A stretch of DNA of 64,000 bases from Owenia fusiformis (taxonomy: Eukaryota > Annelida > Polychaeta > Sabellida > Oweniidae): the NCBI GenBank assembly GCA_903813345.2, contig CAIIXF020000005.1, positions 34,411,375-34,475,374 of the forward strand. The letters are read 5' to 3'. Positions 46,901 to 56,039 of the stretch are shown here, piece by piece. The notes under the pieces are model-generated. The model had not been told where the DNA came from. It made no database searches and saw only the letters and a list, made by a program, of their open reading frames with translations. Each line of letters starts with the position of its first letter. Position 1 is the stretch's first letter. The position numbers and the translations under genes are program-made.

Positions 46901-49900
46901 AGTCATATCTTTCACCATGAGTATTTTCTGGCCATAAAAACAATGGTTTGTCCCCATGATAGTAAAATATCAATCCAACTCTCTGAAAAATTATGGATTA
47001 GGGCCCCACCCTGGCACATTTTTAAAAATGTTAGGCTTATTTTCTAAAAAGAGGATCTTGCTTTTCTCAATTTAAACATATCAAAAGTTTTCTCTACACT
47101 ACATGTATATTAATAACTTCTGAAAAGAGGATGGGTATTGAAATGCGATAAATACAGAATATCACATCATTTTGAGTGATATCATTTTTATCGCCGAGTT
47201 GATATCACGAGAAATTATGTGATATTGGGTTTATCCCATGATTACAATCACCTTGTGATGTTCTGATCCAATTTCCAGGACATTGGCAGACAATATAAAC
47301 TAGAAATTAGAATATCAATTGAATATTTGAAACACTTTATTTTAACAATTAAAAGTAAATAACATGATATTGTTCGTCATAAATACCATTTTTAATCGTT
47401 AGTTAGCAGCCTTCTAATCAAATTATATACACAATCGTAAGTCAATACACCAATGAAACTTAAAGAGAATAAATCAACGGACCTATTTTCTCAAAAGAGA
47501 ATAAATTATCTGACCTAATTTCCAACAATATTGTGGCGCGAAATGCAAATGTGATATCACACGGATATGCGTGAGATAAACGATATCACACGCATATGAG
47601 TTTGATAAACGATTTTCTGGAAAATATCACACGGATTTCAATAATATCAGAAATATCAATAGCTGTTACTGTACAGATAACACATTAATCGTGGGATAAA
47701 GTTAAAAACCACATTTCCCATGCTCATGCTATCCATTGTTTACAGCATCATTTTGGTCATCAAAACTAGACTTTCAATGCAATTATATTTTTGAAGATGC
47801 TTCAGACCCCTTGTTGAATAATCTTTTCATGCAATAAAAATCAGAAAAGGGAGATCCTCTTTTGAGTAAATAGGTTCAATATTTTGAAAGAAATGTTGAC
47901 ATGGGGTCCCTATTCATAATTTTTCGAATTGTTCGATTGATATTTTTATCATCATGAGTACTTCACTTGAAAGAAAACATATTGTTTTAATAAAAACCAC
48001 TGTATTTGTGCCTAGAAAGTACTCATGGTGAAAGATATGACCATCTAAAATCACTTGCCATACTGCACGTGGTCTTTACATAATATTTTATCTTATTAGA
48101 CATTAAATTATTTGAAGAACTAATGCCATTTAATATTAAGTAAGGAGGTGTTAGAACTTGGTTGTAAGTTAGGCTTTTTGATACAGTTGATTAATGCATT
48201 CATAGGAATTTCTTACCTCCAATTATCCCAAATGTGATATACAGATGGTAAATATTAGTGGCAAATGCACTTGTTCCAAGACCAATTGCAGATATAACAC
48301 CACCCAAGATAACTACAGGCCTGCTGCCATATTTGTTGGTCAACATACTGCCTACTGGAGCTAAAAGAATAATAATTATTAAGTTTACATGCCATCCTAC
48401 TCTGAGATTGGATTTTGTGTGCTAAACTTAAATGGAAATTTGTGATAACCTACCTATGAAATTCATACAAGCTCTGCATAATGATCCAACCCAAGCTGTC
48501 ATTCCTGCAGAAGCTTTAAATTCATCTAGAAATATGACAAATGTCACTCCAACTGTGTAGATGATTCCAGCTATGAAGACATGGGCCATAAAAGAGCATA
48601 ACACAATCATCCATGCATAACCATCATCCTTTTTGTTAAAAGTTCTTAATGAAACTTCTCTTTCTTTTGCAACATCTTTTGAGACCTGCCAAACTTCATG
48701 CGAGTCCTCCACCATTCCATTTCTAGACGCATTGAATTCTCTTTTCTTGTTCCACGAATTTTTTGAAATGTTAATGATTGACTTCATACCAATTAAAATC
48801 AATCTTGTAACATTGATATTATTAGCCTTTCCTTGATCAGTCACATGTAAACTATTTGTTCTACACTATAACATTGAACTATTTGCAATCTGCATCAGCT
48901 TTTGGAATACTTATAGAATCCATTTAGCTATCTAATGATCAACCTCATATTACATGTCACTGAAATTTGAATACCATGTTTACATGAGGATTGAACTATG
49001 AGACCAGTACATTCAATTTGCCTTATCTATTAAGTGATATGATATGTTCTGTTGCAATGGCATGTTGTGTTATATAAGGGGTTCAGTGGTGGATCCAGGA
49101 ACCAACAAGGGGGGGGGGGCGAATTTCCGGTCAGAGAAAAAAACTTCTTTCCTGGGCCCAAGTTAGGGCCCCCCCCTCGGATCCGCCACTGGAGTTCAAT
49201 GGCAATAGCAATCAAATGTTGTTTGTTGGTTAAATTGGAGATACAAACATAAGAACTGAAATCTATATAATCTTGAAATGAACTTTGCACATTTAGTGAC
49301 ATTAAGCATACAATGGTGGTGCAAATGAATATGTTTTTCAGTTTTGAAACTTTCATTTAACAATGAATCAATATGACTTGCATTTAATTTTTTGCATCTA
49401 TTAGCTTAATGCAGCATAGTGTAGTAGGAAATTGTAAAAGTACTTCATCCGTCAGTCAGTCGGTCTTTTATCCATCTTACCTTTTCTAAAATTAACAAAG
49501 TAAAAACAGCTAATAACCTCATAATGACCTGAGAAAAACCATAAAATATTGATAAAAGCAATATATTTTCTAAAGCAACCATGGACAAAAAATGTTGTAG
49601 TAAGATAGTTGTGTTAGAATATTATGTCAAAGAGCTTACACAAATGTATGGATAGATAGACTTCGCCTCAGCATTACTTTTGGCTGGAAGAACAAAAATA
49701 AAATATAAATTAGATTTGCAATGATTTGTTGATAAGTGATTTATATAACACTCATTATAATGTATGTTAATTTTTATGGGGGAGGGAGGGGAGATTGAGA
49801 ATAAGGTTTTGTTACAATATTGAAATATTGACCTGCTTTCATATACTCTGAACTTAGCTCTGACAGAGCTGACATGAATGTCATGCAGAAGCATCTTGTA

Positions 49901-52900
49901 TAAAATGAATATATAGTACTATTTGGTAAGCAACTATTCTGGAATTAAATTGTTAAGTTGAAATATTTTATTGCAACTATGAAAATATGTTTAGAATTCA
50001 ATTGATCAGTTTTCTCAATAATTTATGTATTTTCATTATTTATTTCATATTAATTTTACTGCACTTTTTTAATTTTTTAATTCATTGATTAGCTGTTTCT
50101 ATAATTTTTAAATTCTTGCATAACTCTTTAGGTGCGCCAACTCTTTCTAAATTACTTGGCACTCCAACAGCTCTGACACCCAATCACAAGCCTATTGCTA
50201 TAGCAACGACAGTTACTATGACTCCACCTATTGCTGCCCCGATTACAAAATCAGGTACTATGTCATCATCATTTTGCATTGTTTCAGTCATGTAAATTAT
50301 ATACTGTACATTATTATATCACTATCTAGCTAGCGACAGTATGATTGGTCAAAACCGGGTCACATGTCGTGGGATATCTGGCGATATTCAATGGCAATGC
50401 TAATCAGATAAGACAACCGTGAGATATCTAGCGATATCCCACGCTCCCCGGAATTTTCAAAGAATTTGTTTTTGTTCAGTGTAAATAATTTAGTTCAGTG
50501 TAAGTCAAAATGGCAGACGAACCGAGTAGATTCGTAAAAATATCTGAAGATGACCACACATTATGACTTAATAATATTAGGGATGTTTAGCTAGACAGTG
50601 ATATAATAAAACAAATATTTCACTCTATTTTCGGTCGGTATTCACCTCAATAGAGTGAAATTTGTTCAGTATTTGTTTTTATAAATTCATACTGTGTGAC
50701 GTGACATGGGGATTTCAAGTTGAAGAAACTCTAAAATAAGAAACTCGAAATAAAAGATTAATGATTAAAATCTGGATCATTGAAAAAAAATAAGTTAACA
50801 CTTGCTTTATATTATTTAACCCTATTTTATTATTGTAGATGACAAGCCTACTTTCCCAGAGGTGAAACAGGAAATTGAAGATGTTCAGGTTAGAATTTGT
50901 TTTCTGTGTGTTATCTCATCTGGAACTTAAACTATATGTCATATGTTTACATATGCCATTTGTACATCAGACGAGTTGATTACATGCAATAGAATGACCT
51001 TTTGGAAATAGGTTCTCGCCAACGTCTAGACCTATTTTCTCCCACTTGAAAATGAAAAAATTCACTTGAGGAAAGAATCCCTGGCGAGAACATAGTCATG
51101 CATGTTTACTGATTAGGGGCTGTGAAAGTTTTTAGGGACTGTTTAATATAAATGATGAAATTATCTACTTAACTTGTAAAGTGAAACATTCCTGAAGTTC
51201 ATTGTTCTCTTACTGTGATGTCACTATATCCATGGCTACAACAATGAATTTAGGAATTCTCAACTTTTCGAAGTTTCTGTTAGTGAGCTCCTGGTGTATT
51301 CGTTTTTCAGCCCCAACCAGACAATGTAATTTCCCAAGATGCAACAGTGAAATTGGAAGATGACATAAAGGAGGAGCCACAGTCACCAGCTTTCAGTATA
51401 GAATCTTCAGAATCAACTCCAGGCACAGGGAGACGTGTAAGACATGGTATGTCTGCTGAAAAAATTATTATTAGGGTTCGGGTGCTGTCAAGAAAACCAA
51501 GAAATGTTGAATTAAGATCATTCAGCCTCTACTCCAATTGTGATCTTTTTATTAACAGATTTTTTCTTTATTTGTTTTTTCAGTTGGGGTTATGTCATGA
51601 AAACTAGGAGTTAAAGAAACATGAATCAAGATCATTCAACCTTGAATTAATTTGTGACCATCCAATTTTTTTCTTAATTTGTTTTTTCTACTTCATATAT
51701 AAAATTGGTTGTATAAAATTACAAGTGATACCAATCTAGGCATATGAAACCTGATAAAGGTGAGTAAACAAAATGTTCATACCTTTTATTTAAAATCATT
51801 TGACTTTCAGGTCGTTCTCAGACTGGAGGGTCAAGCAGTAGTAGACGAAGCACACGAGCCACTCGCAAATCTGCCCCAGATGTCCCAGTGAGTATTACAT
51901 ATACAATTCTTGTACCAGTAATGTAACAAATACAATGCAAACAATAACTCAAACTTTCTTGCTTTGAAGTACTTTTAAGCTTATTCTGAAACAACCCTAC
52001 TGGAATACATTAAAGCTATTTAAACCAAAATATTATTTTAAAACTCTGTAACAGCGAATCATTCTCAAATAATATAAATATTTTGTTTACAAATGTAATA
52101 CAAAAAGAGTCATAGTTAGTAAATGAAATACGGAATGAAACCCTGCACCATGGGCTGATGTGAAAGGCAGTCCACCTTATGCTTTGGTCACATTTGCTCC
52201 GATTTTCACTATGGCGCCTGGCCGATTGAGTATTCTGTTCAAAATTGAATAAAATATTGAACAAAACACTCAATCGGGCGCGAGCCGGCCGATGGATCGG
52301 AGCAAATGTGACCCAGGCGTTAGTGAGGATTGAAACCGTGACCCCTCGCCTTTTTGGACAAAAATATGTTTACAAATGTTATATAAAAAGAGTCATACTT
52401 ATTATTTTAGGATGGAGACACAGCCAGTCATCAGAGTGACTTAGATACATCAGATGATGATACAGTACCAGAAAGTTCTGATGGAGACACATCATATGCC
52501 ACCACTCCTAGACCTATGTCCTTTATATCGGAATCTGTTCCAAATAGCCCCGCCTCCTTATCACAATGGTTAGAGATTTGGATTGTTTCTCAAACTTAGC
52601 TGCAGTTTTAAGTCAGAAGAAGACTCTGATGGAAATATGCTTAATGATTTACAAATACAAGATATCAGTACCCATAATGCAACAACATCGTCTGCACAAT
52701 TAGTTTATGTAAATAAAAAATCTTTTTATTTTTGTGAGATTCCACATTTAATTTTAAAACCATACCAGTCAATTACTCAGGTCCTCCATTTTAAAAAAAA
52801 TCACTTTTTTATTTTGCAGCAGTGATACTGAAGATGAAAAGTCTCACAAAATGTGGAAGAAGGCAATCATGATTGTCTGGCGAGCCGCAGCCAATCACAA

Positions 52901-55455
52901 GTAAGCATGCAAAATATAAAAGTCAATTATAAATCAATGATAAGTTTGGTCTAACAATGCATGGAAATAATAGCAACTTGAAAAAATACCTTTACATTTT
53001 CAGAAATGACATCACAATATTGGAATCTGATCATCATCAATCATAATCTTCTTTTAATGTGACAAGATTTAAGATTATAAATCTCTCATAGCTCAGGGTT
53101 ATTTAAATTTTGAATGACTCGATACTCATTAACCAAAAGAAAAACCCCAGCTGCGAGAGATCAATCTATGAATTAATTTATTAATGCAATACTGTTTATT
53201 TTTGTAGATTTGCCAATGTGTTCATGCATAAAGTAACTGAAGATATAGCACCTGGATACAACAACATAGTGCACAGGTTTGTCTCATGCAATTACATTGT
53301 ATTATATATAGCACCTGGATACAACAACATAGTGCACAGGTTTGTCTCATGCAATTACATTGTATTATATATAGCACCTGGATACAACAACATAGTGCAC
53401 AGGTTTGCCTCATGCAATTACATTGTATTATATATAGCACCTGGATACAACAACATAGTGCACAGGTTTGTCTCATGCAATTACATTGTATTATATATAG
53501 CACCTGGATACAACAACATAGTACACAGGTTTGTCTCATGCAATTACATTGTATTATATATAGCACCTGGATACAACAACATAGTGCACAGGTTTGTCTC
53601 ATGCAATTACATTGTATTATATATAGCACCTGGATACAACAACATAGTACACAGGTTTGTCTCATGCAATTACATTGCAATATTATCAATAAGAAATACA
53701 TGTATATACAGTTAGTCATTTGAAAGTTGAACACATGTGGTACATTAAAATAGTGATCCACTTGCAGTGATTCATTTTACATTAAGTTAACGGTGAGGGG
53801 ACTTGGAAAAGTGTTCCACTTGGTGTTTTCCAAATAAGGTGTTCCATTTTACAGATATTTTTCAAAAATGGAAAAAATATTTATTGACTGATATTCTGTT
53901 TTTTGTTGGTTAATGAAAACACAGATTAAATCCTGTTCTCCGGCCTGATTTGAAATAGTCAGTCCACCCTATTGGGAATTGAACCCATGAACTCTTGCTT
54001 TCCGGGCGATTGCTCTACCATACAATAATTGTTGCAAATTCTGTGTCGCATTCATTTCCAGACCAATGGATCTCACAACAATAAAGAAAAATATTGAAAA
54101 TGGCGTGATAAGAACAACATCCGAGTTTCAGCGAGACATGATGTTGATGTTCACGAATGCAATCATGTACAACAACTGCGATCAGTCAATCTACAACATG
54201 TCAAAGACGATGTATGATGATGTCATGCAGCAAATTGAGGTGAATATTTCAGTAATTTAATCGGGATAGACAATAATGGAGCTTCAAAACTCATCTGAAG
54301 TGTCTCAGAATGTTATGAGAATATTTCCAGAGTAACTAAATCAATGAAAATATTATATTCCCGAGACAAAAAATCATGTTTTGAGTTTGGCAATTGGTGT
54401 TCGAAGTTCAGCATCTGTAACAAATGGCAGGATGTGACATGTTTATTCGTGACACTGTTCATCAATTTATTGTTTTGTGGAAAAATGTATATTACATGTA
54501 GTTTTATTATTTGTTTCAGCTCTATGTTGCCACTCAAGTTCAGATGCAAAGTGTGTTGATAGCAGATACCAATAAACCAATCAGAACATTGAGACGCTCA
54601 GACGCTACCAGTGATAAGGTATCATCACAATTGTCAAAAATACAGGGTGTTCAGAATCTTTAAGCTCTAGTTGCAAAAGATGAGTCATGAAAATCTCAAG
54701 ATAGTGCAATAGTTATAACATGGATACCGAGACTCATACATTTGGAACACTCTGTATATAAAGGACAAGTCTCGGTTTGGAGAACAGTCTCCTGGGCTAA
54801 TAATTCTTTTTATGAAAAATATAGAAAAATCACCCAAATTAAATTATGAATATTCAAAAGAGTACATTTAAATCTACAAGATGTAAAAATATCACAATTG
54901 TCCGAAGCAAGGATAACGGTGCAGTAGACCGATTCAATAAAATACAAGTCTCGATTTGGAGAAAGAAGTGCATCAGTGTACTGCTACTGCGCTAATAATT
55001 TTTTGTATGAAAAATCTAGAAATATTACCCAAATCAAATTATAACTATTCAAAAGAAGACATTCGAATCTATATTATGTAAAAAATCAAATTTGTCTGAA
55101 GCAGGGATAACGCACAATTAGAGTGATGAACTTTGTTCTCCAAACTGAGAATAGCCCTGAGGCTTAGGCTAAGTTAGATGAATAAATAGTTATGGTACTC
55201 TCTTTCAGTTCAATTTTAATTTCAACATATTTGAGATTGACAAATGTAATTTACAAGAGGCAAATGAGTCATACTGTTCTGTCTGCATAATGAACTATAA
55301 TTATTAGTTTTAGAAATCATAAAAATCTAATCCTTTAAATCATTCAATATCTTTTACAGGAGGATGACTCTAAAAGGCGGAGGGTATCTTCCGAACATCA
55401 AGTCGAATCTGGTGGAAAAACAAAGCGAAGAAAAACTCGTGGGACAGATGATTGA
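37918..55455 (+). CDS. BRD8: BRD8, bromodomain subunit of the NuA4/TIP60 complex; 20 exons, complete
   Basis: Chromatin-binding subunit of the TIP60/NuA4 acetyltransferase complex. Exons: 37918-37936 (ATG), 40849-40942, 41204-41276, 41554-41603, 41919-42044, 42688-42768, 43043-43119, 43554-43684, 43994-44122, 44388-44484, 50132-50254, 50839-50888, 51311-51446, 51811-51887, 52411-52568, 52820-52900, 53208-53276, 54062-54239, 54520-54618, 55360-55455 (TGA). Phases join throughout: 1944 nt, 647 aa. The N-terminus has the SANT-like block WSVKEKLALASAVLRSSEQN, then RPADWFSQK and KRKRGEK, followed by a charged helical stretch. APTLSKLLG marks the middle. The bromodomain (about 484-590) shows WRAAANHK, APGYNNIV, RPMDLTTIKKNIENG and the acetyl-lysine Asn in MYNN. 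The tail is basic (KRRR, KTKRRKTRG), a likely nuclear signal. ATGGCGGCG at the start is YY1-like. Confidence 0.95.
38148..39109. repeat. Inverted pair CGAACTCC...GGAGTTCG enclosing a LINE fragment
   Basis: 38148-38191 (CGAACTCCAATGCAGTG, then CACTGCGGCAGGCAG) matches the reverse complement of 39072-39109. Each arm is itself a small hairpin (GCAGTG/CACTGC). Either the ends of one 960-bp element or two copies of a small palindromic element. Confidence 0.55.
38279..38836 (-). pseudogene. 5'-truncated LINE 3' end with (GAA)n tail
   Basis: The minus strand encodes 92 codons open at 38555-38833 with a CDHCNIPETFEHYIFACSKF zinc-finger-like block, typical of the C-terminus of many LINE reverse transcriptases. 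After the stop comes about 270 nt of 3' UTR ending in GGACTAAGAAGAAGAAGAAG near 38280. The rest of the ORF is missing, as after aborted reverse transcription. It differs from the LINE at 3188. Confidence 0.7.
39301..40344. mobile_element. 1.04-kb non-autonomous DNA transposon, about 37-bp inverted ends
   Basis: AAGATTTTCGACATCTAAAA with TGTCACTCGACTTTTT is mirrored at the right end by AAAAAGTCGAGTGACATTTT with AGATGTCGAAAATCTT. Inside are GCGCCCCCCG and CGGGGGGCGC as a strong hairpin near 39590-39622, and a 32-36-bp direct duplication at about 40030-40097 (TACCTAGAAACGAGCA). No transposase ORF is present. Confidence 0.85.
40580..40760 (-). pseudogene. Decayed LINE reverse-transcriptase fragment
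   Basis: The minus strand reads, with one stop, GSTLKKNIDMLEQVQRRVAR followed by FVTN and REPGCVIKALPEV. This is the block after the polymerase domain in many LINEs (usually EYASSAWDP then the QVQRRAARF block). It is only about 180 bp, ends abruptly, and is a relic. Confidence 0.75.
42916..43042 (+). repeat. 19-bp tandem repeat ending in a BRD8 splice acceptor
   Basis: About 6.7 copies of CTGTATGTTTCATCTGTAA. The last copy reads CTGTATGTTTCAG and is the 3' splice site of exon 43043-43119. In the other copies the same position is TTTCAT (TTTCGT once), one base from an acceptor. Confidence 0.92.
44762..45345 (-). pseudogene. Internally deleted copy of the SLC16-like last exon
   Basis: The minus strand matches the neighbouring gene from IATSGLGVGSFLYPLLIEAL through HLSEYSLLMG. 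It then jumps from IVGLLL straight to FFLG near the end of the protein, dropping roughly 115 codons. The remaining tail (CCTGGAGGTTGC, TGCAACCTTTTACGGATGAA) matches the last codons of the gene but with a changed frame. The first two exons and a proper acceptor are absent. It probably arose by tandem duplication. Confidence 0.8.
45601..45811 (-). repeat. Tandem duplication of the SLC16-like gene's 3' end
   Basis: About 68 bp covering the last codons occur at 45601-45670 and again at 45745-45811, 144 bp apart. They share GAGAGGTTGCAAATTATAAG and TACACCTTCCAAGTCATTTT. The present stop at 45738 lies between them. In the distal copy the frame would run on through AATAACAATTATGTTGG, so the duplication probably changed the C-terminus. 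Confidence 0.75.
45738..48844 (-). CDS. SLC16 (monocarboxylate transporter)-like gene nested antisense in a BRD8 intron; 3 exons
   Basis: Twelve-helix major-facilitator protein of the SLC16 type; substrates of this branch range from lactate and pyruvate to other small solutes and cannot be assigned here. Exons on the minus strand: 48454-48844 (ATG), 48217-48360, 45738-46675 (TAG). Both junctions are phase 1; 490 aa. After a 75-residue cytosolic N-terminus, KKDDGYAWMIVL opens helix 1 and matches the family's D-G-x-x-W signature. GAPVGSMLTNKYGSRPVVIL covers the loop after helix 2. DYFETKKTLAFGIATSGLGI is the family's second signature, and helices 7-12 follow a central loop. The tail ends QPLLDEKLKNVSK. 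It may be expressed independently of BRD8. Confidence 0.9.
46864..48078. mobile_element. 1.2-kb fold-back element in the SLC16-like intron
   Basis: GTGCAGTATGGCAAGTGATT with ATCTTTCACCATGAGTA at the left is mirrored at the right (TACTCATGGTGAAAGATATG, AATCACTTGCCATACTGCAC). Further matching blocks run inward to about 230 bp per arm (AAAAATTATGGATTAGG, AAAAGAGGATCT). The centre is rich in GATATCAC/GTGATATC palindromes. No ORF is seen. It fills most of the 1.5-kb intron. Confidence 0.8.
49084..49191. mobile_element. 108-bp MITE, CAGTGGYGGATCC ends
   Basis: CAGTGGTGGATCC and GGATCCGCCACTG are inverted ends with one mismatch; G10 and C7 runs lie inside. These termini resemble hAT-type MITEs seen in many animals. 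The flanks (GGGGTT and GGAGTT) do not give a clean 8-bp duplication. Confidence 0.75.
50312..50609. mobile_element. 298-bp inverted-repeat element in a BRD8 intron
   Basis: TTATTATATCACTATCTAGC is mirrored by GCTAGACAGTGATATAATAA. The interior has GATATCTGGCGATATTC and GAGATATCTAGCGATATCCC. A hairpin with TTTCACTCTATT/AATAGAGTGAAA follows at 50608-50668 and resembles the centre of the element at 15491, so the two are probably related. Confidence 0.65.
52120..52363 (-). mobile_element. tRNA-like SINE remnant just upstream of a BRD8 acceptor
   Basis: On the minus strand, GGCGAGGGGTCACGGTTTCA then ATCCTCACTAA, and after the MITE insertion GGTGGACTGCCTTTCACATC then AG. The same series (CAAGAG, GGTTCAATTCC, GGTGGACTGACT, ATCAG) makes up the SINE at 53935. 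It is flanked by 35-bp direct repeats with three differences (52085-52119 and 52370-52404, containing TGTTTACAAATGT and AAAAAGAGTCATA), probably a long target duplication. Confidence 0.6.
52180..52319. mobile_element. PIF/Harbinger-like MITE nested in the SINE
   Basis: Ends TGCTTTGGTCACATTTGC and GCAAATGTGACCCAGGCG. The inverted arms run about 50 bp, to the ACTCAATCGG/CCGATTGAGT pair. The element is bounded by TTA on both sides (52177-52179, 52320-52322), the 3-bp duplication typical of PIF/Harbinger. Removing it restores the SINE order seen at 53935. Confidence 0.78.
53248..53677 (+). repeat. BRD8: 63-bp minisatellite, 6.8 copies, spanning a BRD8 exon end and donor
   Basis: Unit starts are 53248, 53311, 53374, 53437, 53500, 53563 and 53626 (partial). 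Each holds the last 29 nt of the bromodomain exon (encoding APGYNNIVHR with the next base), the donor CACAG/GTTTGT, and 34 nt of intron. The period is 21 codons and the exon frame stays open through all copies. Differences are few: GTG to GTA (silent) in copies 5 and 7, and one GTC to GCC in copy 3. Only the first donor gives the standard bromodomain. Confidence 0.95.
53747..53856. mobile_element. CAGTAAAACC-family MITE remnant, copy 8
   Basis: AGTGTTCCACTTGGTG, AAGGTGTTCCATTTTACAGA and CATTTTACATTAAGTTAACG match the interior of the family. The ends are eroded. Confidence 0.45.
53935..54025 (-). mobile_element. tRNA-derived SINE head
   Basis: The minus strand reads TGGTAGAGCAATCGCCCGG (A box) and then GGGTTCAATTCCCAATAGGG (B box, close to GGTTCRANTCC), at tRNA-like spacing. 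GGTGGACTGACT and a unique tail follow. There is no intact acceptor stem, so this is a SINE rather than a working tRNA gene. It ends 36 bp before the acceptor of BRD8 exon 54062. Confidence 0.7.
54375..54450 (+). repeat. Dispersed repeat family R1, partial copy
   Basis: TTCAGCATCTGTAACAAATG followed by GCAGG and TGTGACATG match copy 1 at 636. Confidence 0.5.
54641..54756. mobile_element. Small TA-flanked MITE
   Basis: TACAGGGTGTTCAGAATC at the left and TTTGGAACACTCTGTA at the right. The CAGGGTGT terminus is like that of the element at 16700, so they may be relatives. Confidence 0.55.
54762..55115 (+). repeat. Two-copy tandem duplication of about 180 bp
   Basis: ACAAGTCTCGGTTTGGAGAA at 54764 recurs as ACAAGTCTCGATTTGGAGAA at 54943. 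GCTAATAATT, TATGAAAAATATAGAAA, CACCCAAATT and GAAGCAAGGATAACG all recur in the same order. Confidence 0.8.
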
Positions 55456-56033
55456 GCAGATCTACTAACATCCAAACTTGGGAATCTGCAACAACTGAGG
55501 AGACAATTTATATTGGTCCATTTGGAGCTTGTTATGCTTTGCTGAACCTATGGCTACTATCTAAGGCAGTGACCTGGTCTCATAAGCCTGGCAGTAAATC
55601 AAGAACTCAATGAGACATTTACATGTATTCTGAACTTTTGTTGATGAAAAGAGAGGTTTATAGGGACACAAACCTGAGATGAAAAAATAGTAATTTTGCA
55701 GAGACCTCAAAGATTAGAATATTATCTTTCAAACCAATTTACAATTGTGAATTGAATAGGTACCAAGACTTGCATAGAATACTATGCCCATCCCTTTCAG
55801 ATAATGGGAGTCTTCGACTCGATAAAGAATTATCAAAGCTTATCACAGAGGGACGATCTAGTACAGGTACTCATACAAGAACTTCTATATCTGGTAACAT
55901 AGTTTATGAATATAAACCCTAGTTGTTAGTGTAAAGAACTGTGTGTACCTGAACATAGCTAAATTGCTTCACATACCAAATATTATAATCCAGGCTCCTT
56001 GTTATATGTAGCTGTATGGCTAGAGACAAACAA

Positions 56034-56039
56034 AATAAA
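56034..56039 (+). terminator. BRD8: Probable BRD8 poly(A) signal
   Basis: AATAAA lies 580 bp after the stop in an AT-rich stretch, giving a plausible 3' UTR. I saw no earlier clear signal. Confidence 0.5.

Larger units (their letters stand above)
44485..50131 (+). other. BRD8 intron hosting an antisense SLC16 gene
   Basis: A 5.6-kb intron. It contains the SLC16-like gene (45738-48844, minus), a partial pseudogene copy (44762-45345), a 1.2-kb fold-back element (46864-48078) and a MITE (49084-49191). 49200-50131 shows AT-rich sequence only. Confidence 0.7.

Noticed and set aside
53222-53761. Cysteine-rich 179-codon ORF on the minus strand
   Set aside because: It is the antisense reading of the 63-bp minisatellite, whose length is a multiple of three, so frames stay open by repetition.
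53935-54025. Functional tRNA gene on the minus strand
   Set aside because: A and B boxes are good, but no acceptor stem or convincing anticodon arm pairs, and a related SINE copy lies at 52120.
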